Positions 24,700 through 38,900 of a stretch of DNA of 64,000 nt are shown here, one piece after another. How positions within the stretch are numbered: position 1 is the stretch's first letter; the number at the start of each line of letters is the position of its first letter. Source of the stretch: Latrodectus hesperus (lineage: Eukaryota; Arthropoda; Arachnida; Araneae; Theridiidae). The notes under the pieces are model-generated. The model did not search any database and was not told the origin of the DNA. It worked only from the letters and a program-made list of their open reading frames with translations. Made by a program: the position numbers and the translations under genes. The stretch covers positions 50,412,458 through 50,476,457 of the forward strand of contig CM075853.1 of assembly GCA_037975125.1 (NCBI GenBank), in the 5' to 3' direction.

Positions 24700-26000
24700 C
24701 GGGAGCTAAGAATGTATCCTTTTCGGTTCCCCACGTTGACGAAGGAAAGTTAATTGAAAAGCGGATGCATGAATAAATATATATGCATGAAAATATATGA
24801 ATAAATATTTTTCATTTTAAAAGAGATTAATACATTTGTAAAAACGGGAATTTTTAAAAATATATTTTATGTCATTATAGTGGGGACATTTTATTTATCT
24901 ACAGCCTTTATTTATTTATTTATTTTATATATCTTAGTAACGTTTTTATTGAGTTTAAGCATTTTCTTAGAAACTTGAAGTTATGCTCGCATATCAAAGC
25001 AAGCATGAAATATTTTAAATTTAATATCAAATTTCGAGAATTAGTTTTTATAAATTAAAAAAGATTAAAAGAAGAAGCTAATGTACCATTCGATAAAATT
25101 TTAAATTTATTTTAAGAATTTATTCATTGTAAAAATAATTTTTGACAATTATAATCTTTTTTATTTATTGAAAAAGCATCATCATAATTTATTAAAATTA
25201 TTTTATATAAGTGAAATTTTAATTAATTTTAATGATAATACAATTGATTATATTAAAATAATATTATTAATGTAATAATTTTACAATCCCAAAAATGTAT
25301 TTGATGTACTGCAAAAAAAGAATTGCATCATATTTCTTATAGAAAGACATTTTTTAAATTTGTGTTGATATAAAAGGTATTATTGTTGTTAAGTCATGTA
25401 AATAATTGTATTTTGTTGTTTTAAAAGTTGAATTGTATTTTTAAGAAATAAAATGTACCTCATTTATAAATTCTAAATTTTCTTTTCCTTTTCAGTTAAA
25501 TGAGAATAACAAATTTATATACCTGAGGATGAGATTAAATTTAAAATAAGCAAATTTAAAAAAAATTTCGTTTTTCTATATTATGTATGCTTATTTGAAA
25601 CTAATGTAGAGCAAAAGAAAATAAATCCAATTTGCTTCTACTGAGTGCAAATTGTAAATAAATAAATCATCTATTAAATTTTATTAAGAGTTTACTGTTG
25701 TAAAAATGTTTAATCAAAACATTTAATATATTCCTTAGTAAATAACATTTCTGTTTACATTTAGCACTAATATGTAAATTCGATTCTATATTTTATTATT
25801 TAAGTTCTGTTCTTTTAATGGTAATGTTAAATTTTACCTATTAATCTAACTCTTGTTTTGCTAATTTGAAGATTCATTACAAATTTTAAACATTTTGTAA
25901 TTTCAGTTATTTAATCAATTCCAAAGGGTAAAAGATTAAATAGTATATTTTTTCCAGAGAAATTAGTCCCTTAGGTTTAGCATATATGTAATGAAAAAGA
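24700..26000. other. AT-rich intergenic DNA, nothing recognised
   Basis: Extremely A+T-rich sequence with no assignable feature. Confidence 0.4.
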
Positions 26001-26013
26001 TAAACATTTCTAA

Positions 26014-26155
26014 AATTGGTATTATGATATTTGATGTGCCATGTATCTAAACTGGACCAAAATGAGGCGTCTACTGGATTAGAGTACACATCCACCTGAT
26101 GTCATATCGACATCTATTGGAAGAAATTGTGTTGTATTGCGCTGTTACTATAAAC
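26014..26155. mobile_element. Fragment of the SINE-3 body
   Basis: About 115 bases match the body of the 28.0-28.5 kb element (both contain atctaaactggaccaaaa, then cgtctactggattagagtac and ggaagaaattgtgttgt or its close variant) at roughly 85% by eye. The tRNA-like head is missing. Confidence 0.6.
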
Positions 26156-26379
26156 TCATGTGAATTTTATGTTGTAAATAATAATTATTATTATGACTAC
26201 ATAATGTATGGATGTTGCCAAAATTAATGCAGTAATTTCAAATTTAAATTATAAAATGTTTTTATTTATAAAATATTTATATTTTTATTTGTTTTGTTTC
26301 AGTTCCACTTTTTAAGCTTGTCTGGGGAAACTTCTTCCGAGCATCATTAAAAAAATTCACCATAAGCATCATTAAAAAA

Positions 26380-27190
26380 ATTGATGGCCAATAAACTTGC
26401 ACCTGAGTTCAGTTATTTTGGTGCTAGGGATAAGAAATCCTTTAATGGACTGAATATGAAGCAGTTAGTTTTAGGTAAGTGCAATGTTTGAATAAGCATG
26501 TCATTGAAAGTTTTCTTTTGTAGAAATGATGAAAAAATACACTTTTCTCATAACAATTTTTTTAATGAAATATATTTATGTAAGCGCTAATATATAAATT
26601 CAATTCTCTGTTTGATTACTTAAGCACTGTTTTCATTATAAAAGTAATGTTCAATTCTGTCTGATAATTTGAAGGTGTTTGTAACATACTTTAAACATTT
26701 TGTAATTTTAATTATTTAATCAAACACAAAGGTTACCATATTTACAAAGTTGATATTTCTCAGCAATTGAATTGCTAAATATGTATTTAAAACATTTACT
26801 GAATTAAAATATAAATATTTCTAACTATGTTTTTATAAAGTTACTTAATGTCTTAAATTAGTGAAGGATATTTTTCTGATTAATTTACGCTGTTTTTTAA
26901 TTATGAGATTTATATCCAATCAGTTTAATGTATTAATCAGATTGATAAGAAATAAATTAAATATTGAGGAAAATTGTCTTCTGGATTTTTACTATTTTGT
27001 CTGAGGTTATTCATCTGAAAATGTTAATTGCTATTGCTAATTATTTTAAATGTACTTTATTTTCAGATGCTGCGTGGTGAACTCCACAGTATTTAAAGAC
27101 AACAGATGGTGAAATAGAAACTGCGATAATGAACTGGTTACGTCATGCGAAAGCAAGATTTATCAGTGAAAGAATCAAACATTTCAGTTA
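26380..27190 (+). pseudogene. Possible mariner-like transposase relic in two pieces
   Basis: One piece (about 26388-26474) reads LAPEFSYFGARDKKSF, resembling the transposase block around the third catalytic residue. A second (about 27067-27192) reads TTDGEIETAIMNWLRHAKAR then FISERIKHF and a stop, resembling the C-terminal helices of some mariner transposases. About 590 bases of AT-rich DNA with accidental GT/AG-like borders separate them. The match is from memory of family patterns and is weak. Confidence 0.3.
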
Positions 27191-28019
27191 ATTAATATTT
27201 ATGTATAATGTAAATAATCAGAATAAAAATTGTATGCATTAAAAATAAATTCTATTAGTTTGTTATATTTTTCTTGAATTAATTAAGATTTACACTCTCT
27301 TGCTGTAATGTTTTCTTAAACAAATTTTAACATTTACAAAGGAAAATAATTCAGCTTTTAAACAATGAAATAAGTAATTTTTAGAATTTAAGTCATAATA
27401 ATTTGGAATATTCAATTGAGTGGAAAACTTTAATTAAATAAAAGTTTCTCTTTTATCTTTTACAAAAAAAGACATTGTTGAAATTATATCTAATTAGTTC
27501 AAATATTAGGCTGAGAAATAATTATTCTTATAAATTTCTCTTACTACAAAATTAAATAAAAATAAACTATGAACAATAATTTGCCTGATATTAAAATAAA
27601 AAAATTTACACTCTACAAATAAAAATATCCTTGACTATTTTATTGTTACTCTCTAGATATAATAGTAATTCATATATTTATGCATTCACTGGAAACTTCT
27701 TGGAAGTAATTTTAACTTTTCCAAAGAAAAAAGAATCATTTTATTTTAAACAATAAGAAACTAAATTTTCAAAAGGTTAACTATAAAATATTGAGCATAA
27801 AAGTAATACTAATTTATCAATTGTGAGAATTTTATTACATCAACTAAACTTGAACAATAAATCTGTCAAAAATCTAGGATATTTGACTGAAAATTAAGAA
27901 AAATGTGATGCTAAATCAATTTCAAAAGTAACAAGCTAATTAAAAATAATTTTCTCTTTGTCTAGTGGACAAAAATATATGAGCCACTAAGATAGATGAG
28001 GGATTATTTCAAAATCTAC

Positions 28020-28479
28020 GCACATCTAGAATACATCCATAAAACTACCTAGTATAGAGCAGTGCGTATGAATACATCCAAATTTCGTCCATGAGCCATC
28101 CACTGGCAATGTCTCGTAGACGTATAGTGGACGTAAAATAGGTGGATATTTGACGTGCCATGGATCTAAACTGGACCAAAAAGAGACGTCTACTGGATTA
28201 GAGTACATCCCGTTGAGGATGTCATATCGACGTCTACTGGACGAAATTGTGTTGTTTGGGCAGAGAGCAACTGTGAACCAAGTCACGGAGGCGAGTAGCG
28301 TTACCCGCACCATACCACCACAAACGCGTTCATATGCCGGGCCACATTCATACGACAACACGGAAGAAAGGACAGAGAGAACAAAGAAGGAAAGAAACAT
28401 CCATGCCCGAACCGGGATTTGAACCCGGGACCAACAGCTCAGGAGTCAGGAACGCTAACCACTCAGCCAATCGGTCGGC
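28020..28479 (-). mobile_element. tRNA-derived SINE (local family SINE-3), longest copy
   Basis: The minus strand starts at 28479 with a tRNA-like head: A box tggctgagtggttagc, B box cgggttcaaatcccg with a perfect T-arm stem. A pyrimidine-rich linker follows, then a middle block (cgcctccgtgacttgg) and a distal block with several copies of gacgtctactgg-like words. Parts recur at 26.0, 46.9 and 48.1 kb. No clear target duplication was found and the left end is approximate. Overlapping open frames on both strands are shadows of the element. Confidence 0.7.
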
Positions 28480-28753
28480 GTGAACATAATTATTAAGAAT
28501 CATGATAACAAATGTTGCCATGTATAATTAAATTAAATTATTTATTATAAATTTCTAACTGTGTAGTTGTATTTATTTAATATTTGAAATAAAATCACAA
28601 TAAAATAAATATCCTATGTATTACAGCTGCAAACTCTAAATTTTCATCATTTATCTTTCAAATTAAGTTATAATTATGACAAAAAAAATTTTTTTTTCAT
28701 AAAAGGATCTTTTTTGTAATTTTATTCTTACCTAATTTCAATACAAATCTTTA

Positions 28754-28887
28754 AATATAATTAGCTCTACTCATAATATTTTTAATTAACTATAAAACAA
28801 ATTACCAGATATTAAACTGCATATTTACAAAAAACATTCTGAAATGTCAGCTTGTAATATTGAATTATCTTCAGGCTCTTGGAAGAA
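28754..28887 (+). repeat. 134-bp direct repeat, copy A
   Basis: Matches 30526-30659 over all 134 bases with four differences by eye (about 97%) and no gaps. Both copies run from aatataattagctctactc to caggctcttggaagaa. It has no TG...CA ends and no target duplication, so it is not an obvious LTR. Confidence 0.9.
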
Positions 28888-29021
28888 AAGGTTGGTTTAA
28901 TAAGAATTGAAGATATTTCACAATAGTATTTATTAGAAGCGTTATATTGAACACATTTTTACGTTAAGCTAATTTTTCTTCATTAAATCTTAGACCCATG
29001 ACCCGTAAGAATTACAAATAT

Positions 29022-29246
<225 letters not shown>

Positions 29247-30525
29247 TCTATAATGAATAAGATTGATTTATTCACTATAGATTTTAATTATTTTTTAAAT
29301 GCAGACAACAGTATTTTTCAAAAAAGTTTAAATAAATGACTTTTAACCAAGTATTAAAATTGCTTAATCAAATACAGTTTGGATCTGAAGGAAATTTAAA
29401 TAAATTTTATCGAAATAAGTATTTATTTTTAAAATTTTAAGTCTTTAACAATGATTTCTAAGAACTTTGAAATTTTCTTAAAAATAAAATTAAGATATTT
29501 TTTACACAATCGTTTCATTTGAATAAGCATTTTACAAATCTTGTAGCATAAAAAAATTATGTGTTAAAATATTAAAACCGTTGTAAAGCTTTTCTTTCAA
29601 TGTCTATAATGTGTTCTTTTATAGAGAGAGCTTCTTCGCAAACAGAGACCGGGTTTTATGCATCATAAGGCACAGTAACTAGAAAACCCTTTAGTACCTA
29701 CGCTGACAAATTAGATTCAAACATCCCTTTTCTTCAGTAGTAGTTAGACCAGACCAAAAATCTTCCACTCCAAAGAATGCTGTTGTTCCAATAGCCATAG
29801 TTAAATCTTAAGGCCATTGTGAATTGGACAGTTTACAGTAAACATTTGCTCAATATACATTTTACAAGCACATTTCTAATTATCTTTCCAGTATATTTTT
29901 AACATTATTTCTCTACATAGATATATATTATTTCTGTATTTGGATACTTTGTTCTGTATTCTTAATGTTATTTCTTTCTATACAACCTATGATAATATAT
30001 CATTATTTTAAACGTGCATGTCTTTTGAGATGGGTGCCTGAGAGTTTTCTGAATTTCCTCCCAGGCATAGATATTTACAATTTATTAAAAACATTACTTT
30101 AAAAATTTACATATTAAAGTAATTTTTCTTCAATTTAATTTCAAACGAGTAAAAATTACATTAATTTGAAAAACTATAATAAGTAAATAACTATGCAATT
30201 CTATCGCATATATTCCTCAACAATCATAAAAAGAAATGAAAAGTACTGCTTTTAGCATGTAAAGTATTGAAAGTAAAAATGTTAATTTTGTTTATTAATT
30301 TAATTTATTTAAGATGTTATAATATCAAAAGTTACTTGCAGATCAAACAATAAAAATTAAAAAATTTATCATTTGATAAAATTCATTTATAACAAAATTT
30401 TTTATATGCAATTAATTTTAAAAATTGTAAATTTATGTATTGTATCAATAATAAAAATTGCATCTGAATTATTTACTGTAGTAATGTGTTTATCTGTAAA
30501 AAGCAATTTTCATACATTTTTGTTT

Positions 30526-30659
30526 AATATAATTAGCTCTACTCATAACATTTTTAATTAACTATAAAACGAATTACCAGATATTAAACTGCATATTTGC
30601 AAAAAACATTCTGAAATGTCAGCTTGTAATAATGAATTATCTTCAGGCTCTTGGAAGAA
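30526..30659 (+). repeat. 134-bp direct repeat, copy B
   Basis: Second copy of 28754-28887, same orientation, 1.77 kb downstream. The high identity implies a recent duplication or two copies of an unrecognised repeat. Confidence 0.9.
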
Positions 30660-31005
30660 TTATTGAATATAATTAATTATTAAATACTGTTTAATTGCTA
30701 ATACTTTAAATTCCTTTTATTAATATCACATAGCTCTCTTATTTTTACTTATCCGTGAGGAGTAATATCCTCTAGTAAAAAATATTTAAGATAAATTTTA
30801 AACACAATTGAGTTATATAGAACACTAAAATTATGTATATAAAGTAAAATACTATAACTTATCAGAAAGGCAAATTCATATATGCGAATAGTTTCTCGTA
30901 GGTGCTAAATATTCTAGTTTACATGCAAAATTCTTTATTTTTAGGCAAAATATTATTTTATATTTATGTTCATAAATATGTAATTTTATAGTATATGACA
31001 TCTGT

Positions 31006-31035
31006 ACACACACACACACATATATATATATATAT
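31006..31035. repeat. (CA)n(TA)n microsatellite
   Basis: Short compound dinucleotide tract of about 30 bases. Confidence 0.9.
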
Positions 31036-31579
31036 TAAATTTTCCTATTATTACATAGGTGATTTATATGAAAACTAAAATTCATTTACAAGGAAATTTA
31101 TATGAAACAGTAAAATATAATTAATTATTAAATATAAGTTAGCTTAGTGTATATCGCTGGGTAAATTATCGTTACAATGATTTCACTATTTGAAAATTGT
31201 GGGTTCGGTACTGATGTTACATAAACAATGATGAATGACACGGCAATGGAAATTGATTAATCGCAGAGTTATATTTATAAGTTGATAAGATAGAAAAATT
31301 TAGAAATTTCAATCAAAATTCAACTTTTTAATTATATTGTGTCTCTAATCAGAGAAGAAATTTTTCCAAGTAGATATATTTTAAGATTTATTCGAGTATA
31401 AGTAATGTATTCAATAGTAATCCTTTGTTTAAAAGAAAAATCAGTTATAATTTGTAAGAAATTATAATAGAAATTATTAGGAAAAAATTAAATTCATCTG
31501 GTGTGAGAAACTGAATTATGTTTGGTTTAAAAAAATTCAAATTTAGGTATATTTTATGCATTAAAGTAATAAAGAATTT

Positions 31580-31676
31580 ATACAGCCCTGTGTGGAGCTG
31601 TCCTCGATTCTTTGAAGGCGAAGGATGTCATGGACCTAGTCTGATTCAGACCAGAGGATAAGAAAGAAGAAGAATT
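31580..31676 (+). mobile_element. Probable 3' end of a non-LTR retrotransposon or SINE with a GAA-type tail
   Basis: A GC-richer block (gagctgtcctcgattctttg, then catggacctagtctgattca) ends in a degenerate (GAA)n tail. Such blocks with simple-repeat tails are typical 3' ends of 5'-truncated LINEs. No coding part is present. Confidence 0.4.
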
Positions 31677-32020
31677 TATTAATAAGCAGTAAAGTTCATT
31701 TGGAAACAAATTATGCAAATACACATTATTTAAGAATTTTTAACTGAGATGAATCAATTGATAGTAAAAAAAAAAAAAATTATAAATCTAATTTAATCCT
31801 TTGCAATTTTTATAAGAATAAGTAAATAAAAATCAGTCTAGATTTAAATGTTGAACTTCCATATAATAAAACAGGAAATTCCTAAAAAAATAAATAAAAT
31901 AGTATTAAAAAATCGTTAAAATTTTTTTTATTAAGTGATTTATGATGCCTAGTAACTAATTTTCATCCTACACCTCATTTCCTAAAAAAAAAACAGTTTT
32001 GTCACTCAACGAAAGCCTCC

Positions 32021-32267
32021 TTTCGCTCCATTTTTTTTTATTTATTACATGACATATATTCAGACTTGTATGCTTGATTCTTGAGATCCGCTTGTAAGTC
32101 TTCGTCGATAATAGGACAAATGGCACAATGACAGATGTACAACCACAGAAGACAACGAAGAAAACACCCAGGGCCACGGTGGGAATCGAACCCACACTCC
32201 TACGCTCTCAAGCGATTAGCGGAGTGATGCTTTGACCACTCAGCCACGGAGCGCCCTTTCGCTCCAT
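32021..32267 (-). mobile_element. tRNA-Ser-like SINE (SINE-4) with 11-bp or longer target duplication
   Basis: The insert at 32032-32256 is flanked by tttcgctccat at 32021-32031 and 32257-32267 (up to 13 bases if the preceding cc is counted). On the minus strand it begins with a long-variable-arm tRNA-like head (ccgtggctgagtggtcaaag, a ccgctaat loop, and T arm gtgggttcgattcccac). A short body follows, ending in an A-rich tail against the left duplication. The variable arm and the GCT-like anticodon loop suggest descent from tRNA-Ser. The acceptor stem is not matched, so it is not a functional tRNA. It lies about 650 bp upstream of the fry start codon. Confidence 0.85.
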
Positions 32268-32269
32268 AG

Positions 32270-32902
32270 AATTTCCAAAAAAGCCAAAGTGAACGGATTT
32301 CTTGGAATTACTTTTCAAAAAGCCGTTATTTGATAACGCTTTTTAGGACATGTTATTTTCTTGGAACGTAACGTTGGTAACTAGTTATCCAAAAATAACA
32401 TATATTCAGATTATTTATCATTCTACAATTTAGTACAAATAATATTACGAAATATTTGTAACAAATTTAAAAAAAAAAGCATAACTTTTTTTCACACTAA
32501 TATTCAGCACATCAGTTACAAAACATGATTCTTTCTAATGCCGTATCTAATGTATACTTTTTAAGTTAATATATTTCCCAATAAAATAAAGAAAATTAGA
32601 TAACAAAGTTGAAAAAAACTAGAATATTTTTGAAAATACGAGTAACAAAAAAGTTAAAAATTTTCATATTAAGAGGTTAATCACGAAATAAAATGTTTTT
32701 CCTCACAATATATTATATATTTTGAAATAGTCAGAATAATTACAATTGATATTATTTAACTGTATCTGTGAAACCTGAAAATTATCTTACTTTCGGATTA
32801 ATGTTTATTTATGAATTTCAAACAATTGTGTTTAACTGTGAAGTGTTTCCGAATGGCTTTATAATATTTATTTAATGAAGTTTTTTTCTTAAATTTAGAA
32901 CA
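32270..32902. other. Region upstream of fry
   Basis: AT-rich DNA. The stretch at 32310-32400 has gttattt / gataacg motifs and an imperfect inverted repeat (tgttattttcttgg against ccaaaaataaca), resembling the second TAGGGATGG-type element. A splice acceptor (tttcttaaatttag) ends at 32898, four bases before the fry ATG, so a 5' UTR intron is plausible. Confidence 0.4.
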
Positions 32903-35900
32903 ATGGCTTCGTCAAGTGAAGCTAAAGGACAATCTAATTGCTACAATATTTGTACGCAATCACAACTACCATGGGGAGTCCGAAAAGAAAGACAAACTTT
33001 TCCGTCAGGTATTAATATTGACATCGAAGTGAAACCTGGTGAGTTTATTTTACGTACATTGTTTGCTGAATTTACTGTGCAAGCTGAACGAAAGATAGAT
33101 CTTGTTTTGGCTGAGCCATTAGAAAGACCATTATCAAAATCTCTTCAGAGAGGAGAAGATGCTCTATTTGACCAAATATTGAGTGCTTTTGGCTCTGTCG
33201 CAGAACATTGTCTACCTTCACTATTACGTACACTTTTTGCTTGGTATGACCGTCAAGGTGTTGATTCACCTCTGTCTCTCGAATTGCGGATGAGATCAGA
33301 ATCTAAAAGTAAAAATGAAGCTCAAGAAAAGACCGAAAAGGATTATTTGCATGAGCGACGTGATCTAGCTGTTGAATTTATATTCTGTTTGGTATTAATT
33401 GAAGTTTTGAAGCAACTGTCTGTACATCCTGGCCATGATGATTTGATAAACTATATAGAAAATCTTGCTTTTAAGCACTTTAGATTCAGAGAAGGTGCTC
33501 AATCTGGACCAAATGTTCAGAATGCAAATATCATTGCAGATTTATATGCTGAAGTGATTGGAGTACTCGCTCAATCTCGTTTTCAATCTGTTCGCAAGCG
33601 TTTTGTTGCTGAACTGAAAGAATTACGAAGCAAAGAGCCTAACCCAATTATAACCCATAGTATTATCAGTTTATTGATGGGAATGAAGTTTTTCCGAGTC
33701 AAAATGGTACCTATTGAGGAGTTTGAAGCTTCTTTTCAGTTCATGCAAGAATGTGCAACTTATTTTCTTGAAGTCAAGGATAAAGATATAAAACATGCCT
33801 TAGCTGGGCTCTTTGTAGAAATATTAGTTCCTGTTGCTGCAACTGTCAAAAATGAAGTCAATGTACCTTGTTTGAAAACTTTTGTAGAAATGTTGTATTC
33901 ACATACATTAGATTTGTGCACAAAAAAGAAACATAGCTTGGCTCTTTTCCCTTTAGTAACATGTTTACTTTGTGTTAGTCAGAAACTATTCTTTTTGCAG
34001 AATTGGCATTATTTCTTAGCTATGTGTTTATCTCATCTAAAGAATCGAGATCCAAAAATGTGTAGAGTGGCCTTAGAATCTCTATATCGTTTACTCTGGG
34101 TTTATATGATTCGCATTAAATGTGAAAGCAATACTGCGACACAAAGTAGATTACAAAGTATTGTAAATTCACTTTTTCCAAAAGGGTCAAAAGCTGTTGT
34201 GCCCAGAGATACTCCTTTAAATATTTTTGTGAAAATTATACAATTTATTGCTCAAGAAAGATTAGATTTTGCCATGAAAGAAATAGTTTTTGATTTACTT
34301 TCAGTCGGACGTCCTATCAAGATAATACTTACCCCTGAACGTATGAGTATAGCTCTTCGAGCATTTTTAGTTGTGGCTGATAGCTTACAACAAAAAGAGG
34401 GTGATCCTCCAATGCCTAGAACTGTTGGAGTGTTACCATCAGGAAATACTCTCCGTGTTAAAAAAACGTTTTTAAACAAAATGCTGACTGATGAAACTGC
34501 TAGAACAATTGGAATGTCACATTATCATCCTTATGTGAGAAAAGTTTTTGATGATATTTTAAAAGCTCTTGATGTTCAATTTGGACGTCCATTGATGATG
34601 ACAACTGTTCAAAATATAAATAAAGAGCCTGATGACATGATAACTGGTGAAAGAAAACCAAAAATTGACCTTTTTCGTACATGTGTAGCAGCTGTTCCTA
34701 GATTAATACCAGATGGTATGAGTCGCCATGATTTGGTTGACTTACTTTCTCGATTGACAGTTCATATGGATGAAGAACTGCGTGCTTTGGCATTTCAATC
34801 TCTTCAAAATATGACACTTGATTTTCCAGATTGGAGAGAAGATGTAATTTATGGATTTGTTCAATTTATGTTAAGAGAAGTTAATGACACATTTCCACAA
34901 TTGTTGGATAATGCCCTTCGTATGTTATTACAATTTCTCACAAATTGGAAGAATGCACTTTCTACTCAATCTCAAGCATCTCTTCGCAAGTCTTCTCATG
35001 AGCAAAATAAATTAGATCATTTGTGTTCAGTTTTACATTTAGTTGAAGCGGTTGCATTAGTGATGCTTTGCCATTGCAGGCTTCCACCACGTCGATTGTC
35101 TGTTCATATATTAAAGGAGACTAAAGCACTTCTAAAAACATTAGTTACTACATGTGAAGAAGATTATGTAGCTGAAACAATTGATCAATGTTGTCCTCTT
35201 GTAGCAGAGAAATGCTTACCACTTTTACCACCAGCTGAAAAAGCAGCATTGTTATCAGCATCTCATATTGACTTACAATGGCTAACTGAAAGAAATAGCT
35301 CTGCATGGACTTCAGGACTTCATGATTCAACTGAGGGTTCATATAAAATTTCCAGTAATTTAGAAATTTCTGAAAGCTCCAGTTTAGATCCATGGTGTGT
35401 TTGTTTGCTGGGTTTTATTGATGATAGTAATTTATTGAAATCTTGCCAAACAGCCATTGCTCATTCTTGGCCTATTATTTATTCAAGAATCACAACACTA
35501 TTTTCCTACTTAGATCTCAACCCAGTGAGTGATAATAGGGCTTCTTTATTAAGGCCCACTGTTGTTAAAAAAGCTGTCAATGAAAGAGAGCTTCATTTAA
35601 CTCTGTGGCGAAATTATTTAATGTTTGCTTGTCGAATAGCACCCCCAAATTGCAGTCAACCTGTTAGATTTATTACACCAGAACTCAGTCTTAGCTCATC
35701 ACCGGATAGTATTAGCTCTGAACGTTCTGATAGTAGATCTCCTAATAATACAAGTGTTCATGTTTCAAATCTTTTTAAGCAAATAATACCTCTTTTAAGA
35801 AGTGAACAAGCTGACATGCGAGATACTATTGTGTTTGGTTTGTCAAAAGTAAATCACTTAGCTGTAAAAGATCTAATGGAAGAGTTAGTTGGTTACATAA

Positions 35901-38900
35901 GGGAAGCAATTGATCGAAAGCAAGAAAACGTGAGGCGTAGAAGACGTCGAGATGTTCTTCGTGTGCAGTTAGCAAGACTTTTAGAACTTATTGCAGAACA
36001 GGGCACTTTTGGTATTAGTAACAGTGTTTTGGATAGAGATGCATCATCTTTAAATACAACATTTGTTGAATACATAGATGGTGCAAGATTGTATTTAGAA
36101 ACAGAAAATGATAAAGATGTGCCTAGTATTGTGCAAGAAATCAAACAACATTTCTGTGGTTTTATACATAAACTTATTAAAAGTTTTTCTCTTGAAAACA
36201 GGCACAATCTTCTTGGCTGTGATTTAAGAAGAAACTTATTTTATCTTTTTGCTACATGGAGTGGTAAATTTGGGTCTCATTTTGGTATGGGAGACAGAAA
36301 AATTATAAGAGATGATGCTTGTTCTGATTTTGAATTTTCTGCATTGCAAGCTATGTCAGCAGTTTTATGTTGTGGCCCTTGTTTTGACCCTCAGGGTCTC
36401 AGTGAAGAAGGATCATTTTATGCTTGGTTGAATAGTTTATTAAGCTCCAAAGTAAATAAAATTTATCAATTGGCACAGGAAACTGTTGTCTTGCTTTTAG
36501 AATTTAATTCTGATTGTGGAACTTTATTAGATTGGCTAGTTGATTGTTGTTACACTGGAGATGTACAAATGGCAGATGGTTGTTTTAATGCTCTTGCAAC
36601 AATATTTAGTGTTAGAGAATATCCATGTGATCATTATATGGCTATTATTAATGTTACATTATTAAACACTGGTTGCCCTAGAAGTAAGATTCAAGAAACA
36701 GCATTTCAACTTTTGCAAATTTTAGATCATCGATTTTTTAGCAGCTGCAATTCAATTCCAGTTGATGGAGAAACTGATGCTGTAAATCGAAATGTTGTAT
36801 TACGAAAGAAACCTGCTCAATTTTATGATGCATTATTTTCTTCCGGATATCCTTGCTCTCAAATGCAACTTTCCCACCATCTTGCTCAACTCCATCCTGA
36901 ATTAACTATGCCAATTTTTTCTGAAATTACTAGCAGACTCCAAACAGCACGTCCTCCAGTTAGACAAAATTTATTACAATATATTTTGCCATGGCTCTAT
37001 AATATGGAATTAGTTGATCCTAATGTAACTCACTGTAGTCCTTTATCTCATTTAAGCCGTATTCAGGAATTCTGCTCTACAGAAACTTGTCAGAGTATTG
37101 CTCTTGAAAGAAGAGAAGGTTGGGGCTCTGCAGAAGCTACAGAAATGGTTTTAAATAATCTTTTCTACATTACAGCAAAGTTTGGAGATGATCATCCTCA
37201 TGAAATCGAAGACTTATGGGCTTCATTATGTAAATGTTGGCCTAATAATTTGAAAGTTATTATAAGATACCTTTTTATTATCACAGGACTTGCTCCAAAT
37301 GAATTACTTGTATTTGCCAAACGAGTTGTTTTATTCATGGCCAAAGCAAGACCAGAGAAACTTTTAGATGAAATGATGGCTGATATGCAAACTGTTGAGA
37401 GTTTGAATTGTCTTATTGAAAGAACAGAAACTCCACCATTTTTCAGAGTTACAAGTATTCGGAAGGAAAGTAGCCATTCTGATGATGGCGGTTCTAGTTC
37501 TCAACCAGATGCACCACGTAGTGAAGTCACTCTTGAACGAGGAACTTTGCATACAAAACGTCATAGTACAGAGAGTGGTTGTGAAAAAGATAGTCAAATC
37601 AGAAAGGATGCCTGTTATTCTGAATCTGTTCCTAGTGCATGCAGTGGAGTAAATCAACCCAAAACAAATCCTGGACCATCATCCCTTACAACAAGTGATG
37701 ATGGTCAAAACACTATTATATCTTCAGTTGAGGAAGATAACTTTTTGTTATTATGTCATGTTCCACCTGAAGATTATGTGAAACCAGAAACACCTCAGCC
37801 ACATCCATTACCAATGCCTGAATTTGGAGGGTATTATGCTCCATTAACTGAATTTCTTCCAGATAGTTCTCAACCAGTAACTGGATTCCATAGGTGTAAC
37901 TTAGCAGTTATGTTGCTTGTTGATGTTTTAGATGGTATAAGCATTGATTGGTCACCCCATGTTCCATTAATGCTTCATGTTATATTCCTTGGCTTAGATC
38001 ATACACGCTCCTTAGTGCATGAACATTGTAAAACTCTTTTATTGAAATTGTTAATAGTTTTAACTAAACATGATGACCATTTAGGAATAGCAAGAATACT
38101 TTTAAATAATAAGACAAGAGAGTTAGGTTATGGTCTTCCTCTACAAACATTTGTTTCTAAAATAAATTTTACTGAACAAAAACTTTTTGAAGAAACCACT
38201 GTAGCTGATCTTATAAATAATGAGCAATCATCTATTGATGATACAGAATCAACATCAAGTAAAGAACAAGATAGTGGATCTTGTGAAACTTTAGCTATAG
38301 AAGAAACTGTTGTTAATCGTGTTTTTGAAATGAATAAAATGGTGCCAAGTGTAGAAGATGCTATAAAATCCCTTATTGATTACTTAGCATCAAAGAAAGG
38401 GCATGCTTTATGGAGTTATGAAGATATTACTTCCAAGGTGTGGTCTGTTAAAAGTGCTGAACAATTAACAGCCTTTTTACAGCATGTCCTTTATGTTTTT
38501 AAAGAATCCATTCCTATGGCACACATACAAGATCGTTGGGCTCAGATTGCATTACAGCTTGCTTTGTCATGCTCATCACGGCATTATGCTGGGCGTTCAT
38601 TGCAAATATTCCGAGCTTTAAAAGTACCATTGAATGCTCGGATGTTATCTGATATTCTCTCACGTCTTGTAGAAACAGTAACTGAGCAGGGTGAAGATAT
38701 GCAAGGTTATGTTACTGAATTAATGCTTACTTTAGAAGAAGCAATAGAATCTTTGGATTCTGCTTTTAAAATCAGTGACATCATGAAAGATTTTTTCAAA
38801 TCAACTCCTAATTTAAATAAAGAAAGCAATAGAAAAAGTGCTCCTCCAATCACAGTTACTCATCTTGGGCATAGTTTGGGATCTAGCAATCCTTTACCCA

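Noticed and set aside
28150..28422. Opposing open frames over the SINE-3 copy
   Set aside because: They are GC-richer because of the SINE body and tRNA head, and have no protein-like content.
29630..29830. GC-richer block with partial open frames on both strands
   Set aside because: No family was recognised, stops occur in every frame, and there are no splice or element ends to support a call.
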